Part shown: in pieces, positions 10,556 to 18,584 of the stretch
Position numbering within the stretch: the stretch's first letter is position 1
Layout of the letters: the number at the start of each line of letters is the position of its first letter
Notes under the pieces: generated by a model
Databases searched by the model: none
The model's input: only the letters and a program-made list of their open reading frames with translations
What the model was told of the DNA's origin: nothing
DNA from: an uncultured Eubacteriales bacterium
Lineage (GTDB): Bacteria; Bacillota; Clostridia; Christensenellales; CAG-138
NCBI GenBank assembly: GCA_900546845.1
Contig: UREK01000013.1
Location: forward strand, 6,025 to 70,024
DNA length: 64,000 nucleotides
Direction of reading: 5' to 3'
Translations under genes and position numbers: made by a program

Positions 10556-12130
10556 ATGGCAGAAATCGCAACCGAAAACAAGGCGCCATCCAGCAGGAAA
10601 AAGGGGCTGACGATCGCGCTTATCACGCTCGCGGCCGCGCTTGTGGTCGGCGGAGTGCTGCTGTTTCTCAAGCTCCGCGCGGATCGCAATGAAGAACTGC
10701 GCCAGAGCATCATCCATTCCGGCACCTTCCACCCTGGCATCACCGTGCAGGGCGTGGACGTTTCAGGCATGACGCCCGCCGAGGCGGCGGAAGCCCTAAA
10801 GGGCATGGAACAGGCGCTCGTCAGCGGTGTATCCTTCCGCATCACGGACGGCGAACATACTTATGAATACGACCAGTCCCATTTTGACATTGCGTTCGAC
10901 ACCGAGGCCGTGCTTGCGGAGGCGATGGCCCTTGGGCGCGAGGGCGATCTGGAATCCCTGCAGGCCGAGCTCGCGGACATCGCCGAAAACGGCCGCAGCT
11001 TCACTCTCTCCTATACCGCCGTGCCCAACGACGTGGAAGGCTTTGTCGCCAAGATGGCCGCCGAGCTTGACACGCCTGCCGTAGACGCAACGTTCACCGT
11101 CAAGCAGCTTGAGATGAACGATGATACGGACGCCCTCGACGTGGTGAACATCGGCCTCACGGAAGAAGAGATAGCCGCCGGCGCGGATCTGCGCGACAAG
11201 CGGTTCGATTTCATCGAAGGCACGGAAGGATACTCCCTGGATCAGGAAGCGCTTGCCGCGCTCATCCGGGAGCGTGCCGAGGCCCAGGAATATGGCGAGA
11301 TCAACTTTGAGCTCTCTGTGGCATATCCTTCCGTCACCGTCGCCACCATTAAGCAATCCTTGGTGCTGCGTTCGAGCGCATGGACCAGCTATTCCCGCGG
11401 CAACTACGGCCGCGCCACTCGTGTCCATAATATGACCAAGGCGTGCGGGCTCATCTACGGCACGGTTCTCCAACCGGGCGGCGTGCTTTCCTGCAACGAC
11501 CTGCTCGGCCCGCGTTATGAAAAATACGGTTGGCAGCTCGCGCCCGCGGTCATCGAGGGCGGCGCCGCCACTGAGGACCAGCCGGGCGGCGGCGTCTGCC
11601 AGGTTTCCACGACGATGTACAACGCCGTGCTCATGGGCGATTACCAAATCGTTTACCGGCAGGCGCATTCGAGCAAGCTCAGCTATGTGGACGGCGGCCT
11701 TGATGCGACGATCAACACCGGCACCATAGACTTCAAATGGAGCAACAACACCGAAGCGCCCATTTATGTTTTCACCTGGATCGACAAAGACGAAAAGAAG
11801 ATCTGGTGCGAGATCTACGGCCTGCCCTTCGCCGGCGATTTCGACGAGATCGCGCTCTATTCCGAGGAGCAGGAGCCGATCCAGCCCACGGCGGACGAGT
11901 TCATCCCCAACGCTTCCCTCACCTATCCATATTGGATGGTGAAAAACGCGGCAAAGAAGGGCTACGTTTTTGACACGTACAAGATCTATAAGCTCGCTGG
12001 CGCTGAAGTGCGGCGGGAAAAGATCGCCACCACCACATATAAGATGCATCCCAACCGTTATTTTGTCTGGCCGGGTTATGCCGCGGGCACGCCGCTGCTC
12101 CCGGAGTATAAGTTGACCCCGGCAGAATGA
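10556..12130 (+). CDS. VanW-family exported protein
   Basis: A 524-aa protein. A basic N-terminus and one transmembrane segment (about 18-40) anchor it outside the membrane. A putative peptidoglycan-binding region (residues about 55-260, repeated FHPGITVQGVDVSG-type pattern) is followed by the VanW domain (about 275-400) with RVHNMTKACGLIYGTVLQPGGVLSCND and GGGVCQVSTTMYNAVL. VanW proteins occur in some vancomycin-resistance clusters and broadly in clostridia, but the activity is unknown. GAGG precedes the ATG. The gene is single, ending in a hairpin that repeat copy 2 has duplicated. Confidence 0.9.
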   Translation: MAEIATENKAPSSRKKGLTIALITLAAALVVGGVLLFLKLRADRNEELRQSIIHSGTFHPGITVQGVDVSGMTPAEAAEALKGMEQALVSGVSFRITDGEHTYEYDQSHFDIAFDTEAVLAEAMALGREGDLESLQAELADIAENGRSFTLSYTAVPNDVEGFVAKMAAELDTPAVDATFTVKQLEMNDDTDALDVVNIGLTEEEIAAGADLRDKRFDFIEGTEGYSLDQEALAALIRERAEAQEYGEINFELSVAYPSVTVATIKQSLVLRSSAWTSYSRGNYGRATRVHNMTKACGLIYGTVLQPGGVLSCNDLLGPRYEKYGWQLAPAVIEGGAATEDQPGGGVCQVSTTMYNAVLMGDYQIVYRQAHSSKLSYVDGGLDATINTGTIDFKWSNNTEAPIYVFTWIDKDEKKIWCEIYGLPFAGDFDEIALYSEEQEPIQPTADEFIPNASLTYPYWMVKNAAKKGYVFDTYKIYKLAGAEVRREKIATTTYKMHPNRYFVWPGYAAGTPLLPEYKLTPAE

Positions 12131-12144
12131 TGGCACAGATGCAA

Positions 12145-12399
12145 TACGGAGCTGCTTTTTAGCTCCGTACAGGCTGTCGATAAAGTGGCAAATGCCACTT
12201 TATCGAGGATTGCACATCGCGCTTGCGCCGATGGCGCGGCCAGCGCTCCGTGTAAAGAAAGCCTTGCGGCGCAAGGCTTTTCGCTCGCACCGCACAGGTC
12301 GCTGCTCGCGATCATAAGTCAAGGGCTGCGGCCCTTGACAATCCCGGAGAAACTTTTTCGACAGGCTGTACGGAGCTGCATTTTAGCTCCGTATTTTTT
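12145..12399 (-). repeat. Hairpin-flanked repeat family A, copy 2
   Basis: Core 12170-12368 (199 bp), reverse orientation. It is bracketed by two copies of a 25-nt hairpin (arms TACGGAGCT and AGCTCCGTA; one loop base differs) at 12145-12169 and 12369-12393. The distal copy ends in TTTTTT and is the functional terminator for the VanW gene. In this copy the long stem reads GATAAAGTGGCA/TGCCACTTTATC, a paired C-G to A-T change relative to copies 1, 3, 6 and 7. Confidence 0.92.
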
Positions 12400-12469
12400 G
12401 TCATTTCTCCTTGAAATGTGATACAATAAAGCCACATAAAAGCAAAACCAACAGAAAGCAGGTGCAAGC

Positions 12470-12844
12470 ATGGGAAAATTCCTCGTAAAGCAAACGAAAT
12501 CCGGATTTAAGTTCGACCTCAAAGCCAGCAATGGCGAGACCATCGCAACGTCCGAAGTTTATTCCTCGGAAGCCGCATGCCTGAACGGCGTGGAAAGTGT
12601 GCGTAAGAACGCGCCTATTGCCAACCTCGAGGATCAGACAACGGATGGCTTTGAGCCGGCCACGCACCCGAAGTTTGAAATGTATGTGGACAAGGCCGGT
12701 GAGTTCCGCTTCCGCCTGAAGGCACGCAACGGCGAGATCATCGCCGTATCCGAAAGCTATAAGGCAAAGGCGAGCTGCGAAAACGGCATCGCAAGCGTGC
12801 GCAAAAATGCGCCCGACGCCGAAGTCGTAAAGGAAGGGGCTTAA
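12470..12844 (+). CDS. DUF1508 (YegP-like) tandem-domain protein
   Basis: A 124-aa protein made of two repeats of the DUF1508/YegP fold: FLVKQTKSGFKFDLKASNGE...SVRKNAP (about 3-48) and FEMYVDKAGEFRFRLKARNGE...SVRKNAP (about 67-114). This small cytoplasmic family is widespread and its function is not established. AGCAGGTG lies before the ATG. The next gene starts 6 bp after its stop, so the two are probably co-transcribed. Confidence 0.9.
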   Translation: MGKFLVKQTKSGFKFDLKASNGETIATSEVYSSEAACLNGVESVRKNAPIANLEDQTTDGFEPATHPKFEMYVDKAGEFRFRLKARNGEIIAVSESYKAKASCENGIASVRKNAPDAEVVKEGA

Positions 12845-12850
12845 CGCGGC

Positions 12851-13102
12851 ATGGAGTTCAAAAACCTGAATTTAGGCGGCGTGTTGGAAAAAGCCGAAGC
12901 GCTTGCAAAGAAGATCGGCGCGGACAAGGCTCTGCTTGCGAGTTTCACCAAGGAACCTGCAAAGACGCTCGAAACCAAACTTGGCATCGACCTGCCGGAT
13001 GAGCAGATCAACAAACTTGCAGACGCCATTAAGGCTAAGCTGAACCTCGACCAGGCTGGCGACTTGCTCGGCGGCATTGGGAAACTGTTGAATAAGAACT
13101 AA
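12851..13102 (+). CDS. 83-aa protein with leader-peptide-like character
   Basis: Small, soluble, Lys- and Leu-rich. The middle (LLASFTKEPAKTLETKLGIDLP) resembles the helical part of nitrile-hydratase/Nif11-type leader peptides of RiPP precursors, and GG occurs near the C-terminus (DLLGGIGKLL). No modification enzyme or RiPP transporter is adjacent, so this is only a resemblance. Similar short proteins of unknown role occur in gut clostridia. It sits 6 bp after the DUF1508 gene in a two-gene unit. Confidence 0.6.
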   Translation: MEFKNLNLGGVLEKAEALAKKIGADKALLASFTKEPAKTLETKLGIDLPDEQINKLADAIKAKLNLDQAGDLLGGIGKLLNKN

Positions 13103-13446
13103 GGAGCTGCCCTGAAAAACACAGGGAGCGCCATTAGCTGCCTCCAGATAAGGAAGTAATTATGTAGTGGATGCGGTGCAGTACCGATTAAGGTCTGCGC
13201 CGTATCCTTTTGTTATGATAACTCCATTCATAACATCATCCCTTTCGATAAGTTAATAGGGGGGGATTAGGGCTCTCCCTAAAATGAAATCGGTGCAGCC
13301 TGCCGATTTCGGCGGAAACTGTCAGTACAGTTCTCCTGCTCTTTGCGGTATGCGGCAGCGCTCCTGCCGCACCTTCTGCCGTTTTGCCTGAATGCAGTTC
13401 CCGCCCCCGTCTCAGACGGCGCTGCTTCGCTCGTATCATCGCAAAG
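13103..13446. other. Gene-free stretch between convergent units
   Basis: Holds several inverted repeats: CCCTG/CAGGG near 13115, TGTTATGA/TCATAACA (13211-13235, 9-nt spacer), TTAGGG/CCCTAA (13267-13282) and GAAATCGG/CCGATTTC (13286-13310). On the minus strand the last is followed by ATTTTAG and may terminate the hydrolase transcript. I see no gene in it. Confidence 0.5.
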
Positions 13447-14265
13447 CTATATCCCATTCAGCCGGTCGTTCAGTTGTAAACCGGCGTTTGTCCAAAATTC
13501 CTCCAATGTTTTATTAAACTGCTGCGGAACGTCCATATTCACACAATGCCCAGCGCCTTGAAAGATGACCAATTTACATTCCGGCTCGTTTTTCTTCCAC
13601 ATCTCTACGGCGGATAATTCCATTGGAATATCATGCTCGCCACAACCAATCAGTAACGGATAGTCTCTTGGCGTTGCCTGCCGAACATTTACCATAGTGT
13701 TCAGAGATGCTAAATACAGAAAGGATTTCTTCGGAAACTCAATATTCATCTCATAAAAGTCATTTTGCGCCTGTTCCGTATATGCGGATATTTTTTTATT
13801 TGACTTTGCGAACCATTTCGTAGAGAATACTGCTTTGAGCATCATAAGCATCTGTGCCGCACTATTTCCCTTCTGCATTTTCGCATCGAGATTGTGAATG
13901 TCATATCCCCCAAAGCAAGCGAGGGATTGTACCGCTTCAGGGAACTGATTGGCAAAATCCTGCGCTAATACCGCTCCCAGCGAAATCCCGACAATATGTA
14001 CCTTATCGATACTTTCTTTTTTTAGAACTTCGCTGATCCATGCCGACATTCTGTCTATGCTGTCACCTTTTTGCGTGTCAGTTGATTTTCCGTGACCAAT
14101 CACATCAAGCGTCAGCACATTGTATTTATCTCGGAAATACGCAATCTGTGTTCTGAACATGTTATGATTGACAAAAGCGGCATGAAGGAAAAGCACCCAC
14201 TCTGTATGCTCTGTACCGCTGACATAATAGACGATAGGGGAATTTTCCAATTTATATTGTTTCAT
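13447..14265 (-). CDS. Alpha/beta-fold hydrolase
   Basis: A 272-aa cytoplasmic alpha/beta hydrolase. The nucleophile elbow is GISLG (about 93-97); the Asp is probably in GCGEHD and the His in GAGHCVN near the C-terminus, completing a Ser-Asp-His triad; LFLHAAFVNHNMF carries the oxyanion region. The substrate is unknown. The start overlaps the padR stop by 4 bp, so the two are translationally coupled. Base composition is clearly more AT-rich than the flanking genes, which suggests acquisition by transfer. Confidence 0.85.
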   Translation of the reverse strand: MKQYKLENSPIVYYVSGTEHTEWVLFLHAAFVNHNMFRTQIAYFRDKYNVLTLDVIGHGKSTDTQKGDSIDRMSAWISEVLKKESIDKVHIVGISLGAVLAQDFANQFPEAVQSLACFGGYDIHNLDAKMQKGNSAAQMLMMLKAVFSTKWFAKSNKKISAYTEQAQNDFYEMNIEFPKKSFLYLASLNTMVNVRQATPRDYPLLIGCGEHDIPMELSAVEMWKKNEPECKLVIFQGAGHCVNMDVPQQFNKTLEEFWTNAGLQLNDRLNGI

Positions 14266-14801
14266 ATTTCACCGTTCCTCATTTTACTTAATAGATTTTC
14301 AAACCAATCGATGTTGAATTTATAAAGGTCTTTTCCGTAAAAAGCTGATACAAGCTGATAATAAAAAATTTCTTTATTGTTTTCAGGAACTTCAACATTC
14401 TTTGCTTCCTCACATATCATTTCCAACGCGCAATACCGTTCCTTTAGAAACGACAAATAGTTTTGTATGCTTGCTTCTCGGTTTTCCTTATCCGAGAAGC
14501 CCATAAAATAAATCTTTACCAGCTCCGGGCATCTGAGGCCCTGTTGTTCAATCGGCGTGTTTACCCACTCAAGAAAGTATTGTTTTCCACTTTCTGTTAT
14601 GCGGTAGACTTTCTTATACTTCCCATTCTCAACAGTTTCTACATAGTCGATATATCCGCAATTCAACAGCTTTTTGATAGCTGCCTGTATGCTTCCCATA
14701 CTGCTGCTGTACATTAAGTTTAATCCCTTATCAATTCTCTCTCTCAGTTGGTATACCGTTCTGCTGCACAAGAGCAAAAGCCCAAGAATGATGTTGTCCA
14801 T
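14262..14801 (-). CDS. PadR-family transcriptional regulator
   Basis: A 179-aa regulator with an N-terminal winged helix (LGLLLLCSRTVYQLRERIDKGL...SSSMGSIQAAIKKLLNCGYIDYVE) and a C-terminal helical dimerisation region (about 95-175). ATG at 14801 has GAGGGC upstream; a start four codons earlier lacks one. PadR proteins usually repress their own operon until a ligand binds. The promoter just upstream carries a palindrome at the transcription start, which fits autoregulation. Its partner is the hydrolase gene it overlaps. Confidence 0.85.
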   Translation of the reverse strand: MDNIILGLLLLCSRTVYQLRERIDKGLNLMYSSSMGSIQAAIKKLLNCGYIDYVETVENGKYKKVYRITESGKQYFLEWVNTPIEQQGLRCPELVKIYFMGFSDKENREASIQNYLSFLKERYCALEMICEEAKNVEVPENNKEIFYYQLVSAFYGKDLYKFNIDWFENLLSKMRNGEI

Positions 14802-14811
14802 TGCCGCCCTC

Positions 14812-14860
14812 ATTACTATTAGTAATATTACTATTATACTCTAAGCTGCGCAAAAGTCAA
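14812..14860 (-). promoter_or_regulatory. Promoter and operator of padR-hydrolase
   Basis: On the minus strand TTGACT (14855-14860), a 16-bp spacer and TATAAT (14833-14838). Immediately downstream lies the palindrome ATTACTATTAGTAAT (14812-14826; 7-1-7), which covers the expected transcription start and is a good candidate PadR operator. Confidence 0.7.
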
Positions 14861-15049
14861 GTGGGGCGATATTCACGAAAAAGCTGCAGCCGGATTTACG
14901 CTTACCATACATAGAGATTGCACATTGTATAAAATTGCCGACCGAAAAGAAAAGCGGCAGAGATTTTTACACTTGGCCGCCTATTTGCTCAAAAATTGAT
15001 TTTTCCATTGCCTAAACCTCCATACTCCTGACTTTGAATTTCTGTATAA

Positions 15050-15094
15050 AGAAAGACAGCGTGGAAAGCATTTTGCCTTTCACGCTGTCTTTTG
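15050..15094. terminator. Bidirectional terminator hairpin
   Basis: AAAGACAGCGTG at 15052 pairs with CACGCTGTCTTT at 15081, and the stem extends inward (GAAAG/CTTTC). T-rich sequence follows on both strands. It lies about 95 nt past the YjbR gene. The rest of 14861-15188 is AT-rich with no gene that I can support. Confidence 0.65.
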
Positions 15095-15188
15095 CCTTTG
15101 CAATTCCCATAAAACTGATGTTTGATTGTTGTTTTCAAATTACTTTCCTATGTGGCGTTGGCATTTCCGGCGCTCCTTGTGTTTTTGT

Positions 15189-15602
15189 TTATTCTCCTTT
15201 GATCTCCCGCTGCACCTTCTTAGTGAGCTTGGCGAACACCAGCTCGTAGGACATGTCGCACATCGCGCGCAGGGTCTCCTCCGGCACGGCGCCATCCAGA
15301 TACACGCTGTTCCAGGTACGCTTATCCGAATAGAACCCCGGCACCACATCCACATACTGCTGGCGGAACAGTTCCGCGAGCATGGGGTCGCATTTGAGCA
15401 GCACCATCGTACGCCCAGCGTGGGGCTTGTAAGCCTCGCCCGGCGTGCAGATGGCCGCAAACTGCTTCCCAGCCACAAGGTAGCGCAGCCACTCCCACTC
15501 TGCCTTGTAATCGCGCGTCGCGCCCGGCTTGCTCAAAAGGTAGCTGTCCAGCCAATCATAGTTGTTTTTCATCGTAAGGATACCTTTGCCTTTCATCGTC
15601 AT
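15189..15602 (-). CDS. MmcQ/YjbR-family protein
   Basis: A 137-aa small cytoplasmic protein with YjbR-fold landmarks: YDWLDSYLLSKPGATRDYKAEW at the start, a central KPHAGRTMVLLKCDP, and a DKRTWNSVYLDGAVPEETLRAM helix. The family has a double-wing-like fold and no agreed function. It overlaps the ABC ATPase stop (ATGA), suggesting coupling. Two candidate starts, 15602 and 15572, each follow an AAAGGTAT sequence because the junction is a 24-bp imperfect tandem duplication; family N-termini favour the shorter form. Confidence 0.8.
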   Translation of the reverse strand: MTMKGKGILTMKNNYDWLDSYLLSKPGATRDYKAEWEWLRYLVAGKQFAAICTPGEAYKPHAGRTMVLLKCDPMLAELFRQQYVDVVPGFYSDKRTWNSVYLDGAVPEETLRAMCDMSYELVFAKLTKKVQREIKGE

Positions 15603-16339
15603 AATACCTTTGCAAGGAAGCTCTTCAGCCGGCCGCTCTTCGGGTTGTCAAAGAGTTCCCTGGGCGTGTCCTGCTCAACAATGCGTCCGCCATCCATGAA
15701 CAGCACGCGGGATGCGACCTCGCGCGCAAAGCCCATCTCGTGCGTCACGACGACCATAGTCATGCCGTCCCGCGCCAGGCCGCGCATCACCTCGAGCACC
15801 TCACCGACCATCTCCGGGTCGAGCGCGCTCGTCGGCTCGTCAAAAAGCATCACGTCCGGCTGCATCGCAAGCGCGCGCACGATGGCGATGCGCTGCTTCT
15901 GCCCGCCTGAAAGCTGCGCAGGGTATGCGCCCGCCCGGTCCGCAAGGCCCACGCGCGCAAGCAGCGCCATAGCGCGCTCGTTCGCCTCCGCCTCGCTGAG
16001 CCTTTGCAGCTTCATCGGCGCGAGCGTCAGGTTTTTGAGGATCGTCATATGCGGGAACAGGTTGAATTGCTGGAACACCATCCCCATCTTCTGCCGGAGC
16101 TTATTGATGTCCGTCTTAGGGTCGGTGATGTCCACGCCTTCCATCAGCACATGCCCTGCGGTCGGCACCTCCAGCAGGTTCAAGGAGCGCAGGAACGTGG
16201 ATTTTCCCGACCCGGACGGGCCGATGACCGCCACCACCTCGCCTTCATAAATCGTTTCCGAAATGTCCTCCAGCGCATGCACCTCGCCGAAGTATTTTTT
16301 GAGGCCTTGCACCTCGATGAGCGGATTACCTTGCGCCAT
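15599..16339 (-). CDS. Polar amino-acid ABC transporter, ATP-binding subunit
   Basis: A 246-aa GlnQ-type ATPase energising amino-acid import. Walker A is GPSGSGKST (about 39-47), the signature LSGGQKQR, Walker B VMLFDEPTSALD, with a following His switch region (VVVTHEM). GGAGG precedes the ATG. It overlaps the permease gene by 14 bp. It forms one transcript with the substrate-binding lipoprotein and permease upstream. Confidence 0.95.
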   Translation of the reverse strand: MAQGNPLIEVQGLKKYFGEVHALEDISETIYEGEVVAVIGPSGSGKSTFLRSLNLLEVPTAGHVLMEGVDITDPKTDINKLRQKMGMVFQQFNLFPHMTILKNLTLAPMKLQRLSEAEANERAMALLARVGLADRAGAYPAQLSGGQKQRIAIVRALAMQPDVMLFDEPTSALDPEMVGEVLEVMRGLARDGMTMVVVTHEMGFAREVASRVLFMDGGRIVEQDTPRELFDNPKSGRLKSFLAKVL

Positions 16340-17075
16340 TGCGAAGCCTCCTTTCCAGCCTCGTCACGCCCGCGGAAAGCACCACGACCATGATAAGGTA
16401 TATGAGCGCCACGGCAAGCAGGGGGAAGAACGCCGCAAACGTGCGGCTGCGGATGATGTCGCCCGCCTTCGTGAGATCTATCAGTCCGATATAGCCGGAA
16501 ACGGAAGTTTCCTTCAGCAGCGTGATGAACTCGTTGGCCAGCGCGGGCAGGACGTTTTTGAACGCCTGCGGCATCACGATGTGCCACATCGTCTGCCCAT
16601 AGCTGAAGCCGAGGCTGCGCCCGGCTTCAAACTGCCCTTCATCAATGCTCATGACGCCGGAGCGGAACACCTCCGCCACATAGGCGGCGGAATTGAGCCC
16701 GAACGCAATGATCGCCACGATCACGGTGTCGATCATAACGGATGAGAAAATGACGAAATTGATGATGAGCAGCTGCACCACCACCGGCGTGCCGCGCACG
16801 ACCGTGATGTAAAGCCTTGCGATCCAATTCAGGAAGCGCAGGCGGCCGGTTTTGTCCGCTGTGGTGCGGATGATGGCGAGCACCGCACCCAGGATGATCC
16901 CTGCAACAGCCGCGAAAAACGCGACCTCCAGCGTCACGCCCAAGCCGCGCACCAGGTACTTCCAGCGGTCCTCCTTAATGAAGTTCAGGTAAAAATCCGC
17001 GTTCAGGTCTGCCCATGTGCTTTGCAGCCACGCGAAAATGGTTTCAAAAAAAGCGCTGATGTCGATCGCTGCCAT
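16326..17075 (-). CDS. Polar amino-acid ABC transporter, permease
   Basis: A 249-aa HisM/GlnP-type inner-membrane permease with about five helices and the ATPase-contact loop near residues 165-185 (EAGRSLGFSYGQTMWHIVMPQAFKNVLPALANEFI). A single permease gene implies a homodimeric channel. GGGAGG precedes the ATG. It is separated from the binding-protein gene by 157 bp that hold a strong hairpin. Confidence 0.95.
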   Translation of the reverse strand: MAAIDISAFFETIFAWLQSTWADLNADFYLNFIKEDRWKYLVRGLGVTLEVAFFAAVAGIILGAVLAIIRTTADKTGRLRFLNWIARLYITVVRGTPVVVQLLIINFVIFSSVMIDTVIVAIIAFGLNSAAYVAEVFRSGVMSIDEGQFEAGRSLGFSYGQTMWHIVMPQAFKNVLPALANEFITLLKETSVSGYIGLIDLTKAGDIIRSRTFAAFFPLLAVALIYLIMVVVLSAGVTRLERRLRNGAR

Positions 17076-17139
17076 GCTCCCTCCCGATTCAGAATTTCGC
17101 TTTCCGGTTGTTTATGAAGACCTGTGTGTAAGGGCAACC

Positions 17140-17168
17140 ATGCCGCAGGCAGAAACTGCCTGCGGCAT
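17140..17168. promoter_or_regulatory. Intra-operon hairpin
   Basis: Perfect 13-bp stem (ATGCCGCAGGCAG/CTGCCTGCGGCAT) with AAA loop between binding-protein and permease genes. Neither strand has a T-run, so it is more likely an mRNA-stabilising or partial-stop structure that raises binding-protein output than a full terminator. Confidence 0.6.
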
Positions 17169-17232
17169 ATCGGCTTCCCTGTCGTTTTTATTATACGGGA
17201 TCTCCCGTGCCCCCACAAGGGCGCGCATGCGG

Positions 17233-18057
17233 TTATTTCGCGCGCACGATGATGACCTGCGTAGAGGTCGTATAGGGCTCAGTGAAGTCCACGTTTACGA
17301 GGCGGTCCTCCGTGATCGTAAGGCCGGCCACGCCAATATCCGCCTTGCCCGTCTGCACGGAGGTCACGATGGAATCAAAGGCGATGTCCTGCACCTCAAG
17401 CTCCATCTTCAGGATGTCCGCGATGGCCTGCGCAAGGTCCACGTCGATGCCGACGATCTTGCCTTCGCCGCCTTCGTAGTACTCATACGGCGGGAAGGTG
17501 GCTTCCGTCACCATCACGAGCTTGCCGTTTGAATAATCCGTGTTGCTGGAAACGTAGGGCATCGTTCCCTTCACATCGTCCTCGCCGATGTAGTTTGCGA
17601 TGATGTTGGCAAGCGTTCCGTTCTCCTTCAGAGCCGCAAGCGCCGCGTTGATCTGATCCTTGAGTTCGGTGTTCCCCTTGGCGACGCAGATGGCGTAGTC
17701 TTCGGGCTCAAACGCTTCCTCCAGGATTGCCAGGTCGTCGTTGGCGTCAACATAATACTTCGCGGGCTGCTCGTCCAGGATGATGCAGTCGAGCTTGCCC
17801 TGCTTGAGCGCCTGCACTGCGTCGTTTGTCTTGGTATAGCGTTCCACAGCGGCGACGTTCTCGCCGTATGTTTCCGCATCCTCATATTCGGATGCGTATA
17901 CGATGTCTCCCGTCGTGCCAAGCTGAACGCCGATGGTCTTGCCCGGCAGGTCATCCAGGCTGAACACAGTATTCGCCGGGGCGCTCGCGCAGCCTGCGGC
18001 CAGCATCAGCATCGCCGCCGCGCAGAGCACGCACAGCATGGTTTTGATCAATTTCAT
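17233..18057 (-). CDS. Amino-acid ABC transporter substrate-binding lipoprotein
   Basis: A 274-aa extracellular solute-binding protein (SBP family 3). The N-terminus MKLIKTMLCVLCAAAML is a signal peptide and LAAGC the lipobox, giving a lipid-anchored Cys. The mature domain shows the family pattern (LPGKTIGVQLGTTGD, KLDCIILDEQPAKYYV, ATFPPYEYYEG..GKIVGIDVDLAQAIA, ADIGVAGLTITEDR). The ligand is a polar amino acid of unknown identity. The start at 18057 is preceded by GGGGAGG; an 81-nt longer frame is not needed. It is first in its operon. Confidence 0.93.
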   Translation of the reverse strand: MKLIKTMLCVLCAAAMLMLAAGCASAPANTVFSLDDLPGKTIGVQLGTTGDIVYASEYEDAETYGENVAAVERYTKTNDAVQALKQGKLDCIILDEQPAKYYVDANDDLAILEEAFEPEDYAICVAKGNTELKDQINAALAALKENGTLANIIANYIGEDDVKGTMPYVSSNTDYSNGKLVMVTEATFPPYEYYEGGEGKIVGIDVDLAQAIADILKMELEVQDIAFDSIVTSVQTGKADIGVAGLTITEDRLVNVDFTEPYTTSTQVIIVRAK

Positions 18058-18097
18058 TCTGTTTTCCTCCCCAATGTTGTTCCTGTTGTACAGCGGC

Positions 18098-18126
18098 ATT
18101 ATACTCTTTCGCAGAGAGGATTGCAA
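18098..18126 (-). promoter_or_regulatory. Promoter of the amino-acid transporter operon
   Basis: On the minus strand TTGCAA (18121-18126), a 17-bp spacer and TATAAT (18098-18103). Between it and repeat copy 3 (about 18127-18324) the sequence is AT-rich and holds nothing else I can name. Confidence 0.75.
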
Positions 18127-18324
18127 GGGATTTTTCAAATTTTTATGCGTGTTTTTCGGTTATATATTCTCATTATAGCCGTCTTTCTGCTTTTTTAGCT
18201 TTTTGTAATGAAATATTATTCATCGTTCGTTTGTTTATGCGTCTCCGCTTCCGAACCTTGCCATGACGCCACATAGCATCGCCGCGCTGCATCGTGCAAA
18301 AAGGCGCGCATATTATGCACACGC

Positions 18325-18569
18325 AAAAAGGAGGGCTTCCCCTCCTTGCAGAGTGTCGAAAAAGTTCTTCGGGATTGTCAAGGGCCGCAGCCCTTGACTT
18401 TCAATCGCGAGCAGCGACCTGCGCGGTGCGAGCGAAAAGCCTTGCGCAGCAAGGCTTTCTTTACACGGAGCGCTGGCCGCGCCATCGGCGCAAGCGCGAC
18501 GTGCAATCCTCGATCAAGTGGCATCTGCCACTTGATCGACAGCCTGAAAAGGAGGGTTTCCCCTCCTTT
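18325..18569 (+). repeat. Hairpin-flanked repeat family A, copy 3
   Basis: Core 18349-18546 (198 bp), forward orientation (degenerate left end CAGAGTGTCGA). It is bracketed by hairpin copies AAAAGGAGGG(C/T)TTCCCCTCCTT at 18326 and 18547. Read on the minus strand, both act as terminators for the kinase gene ending at 18585, and the distal one has the better T-run (CCTTTTTG). The loop of the internal AGCCTTGCG hairpin differs (AG for CC) while its stem is kept. Confidence 0.92.
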
Positions 18570-18584
18570 GCGCTTTCAATCCGC

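Noticed and set aside
15034..15249. Plus-strand ORF over the YjbR terminator region
   Set aside because: It runs through a clear terminator hairpin and into antisense of YjbR, with no ribosome site.
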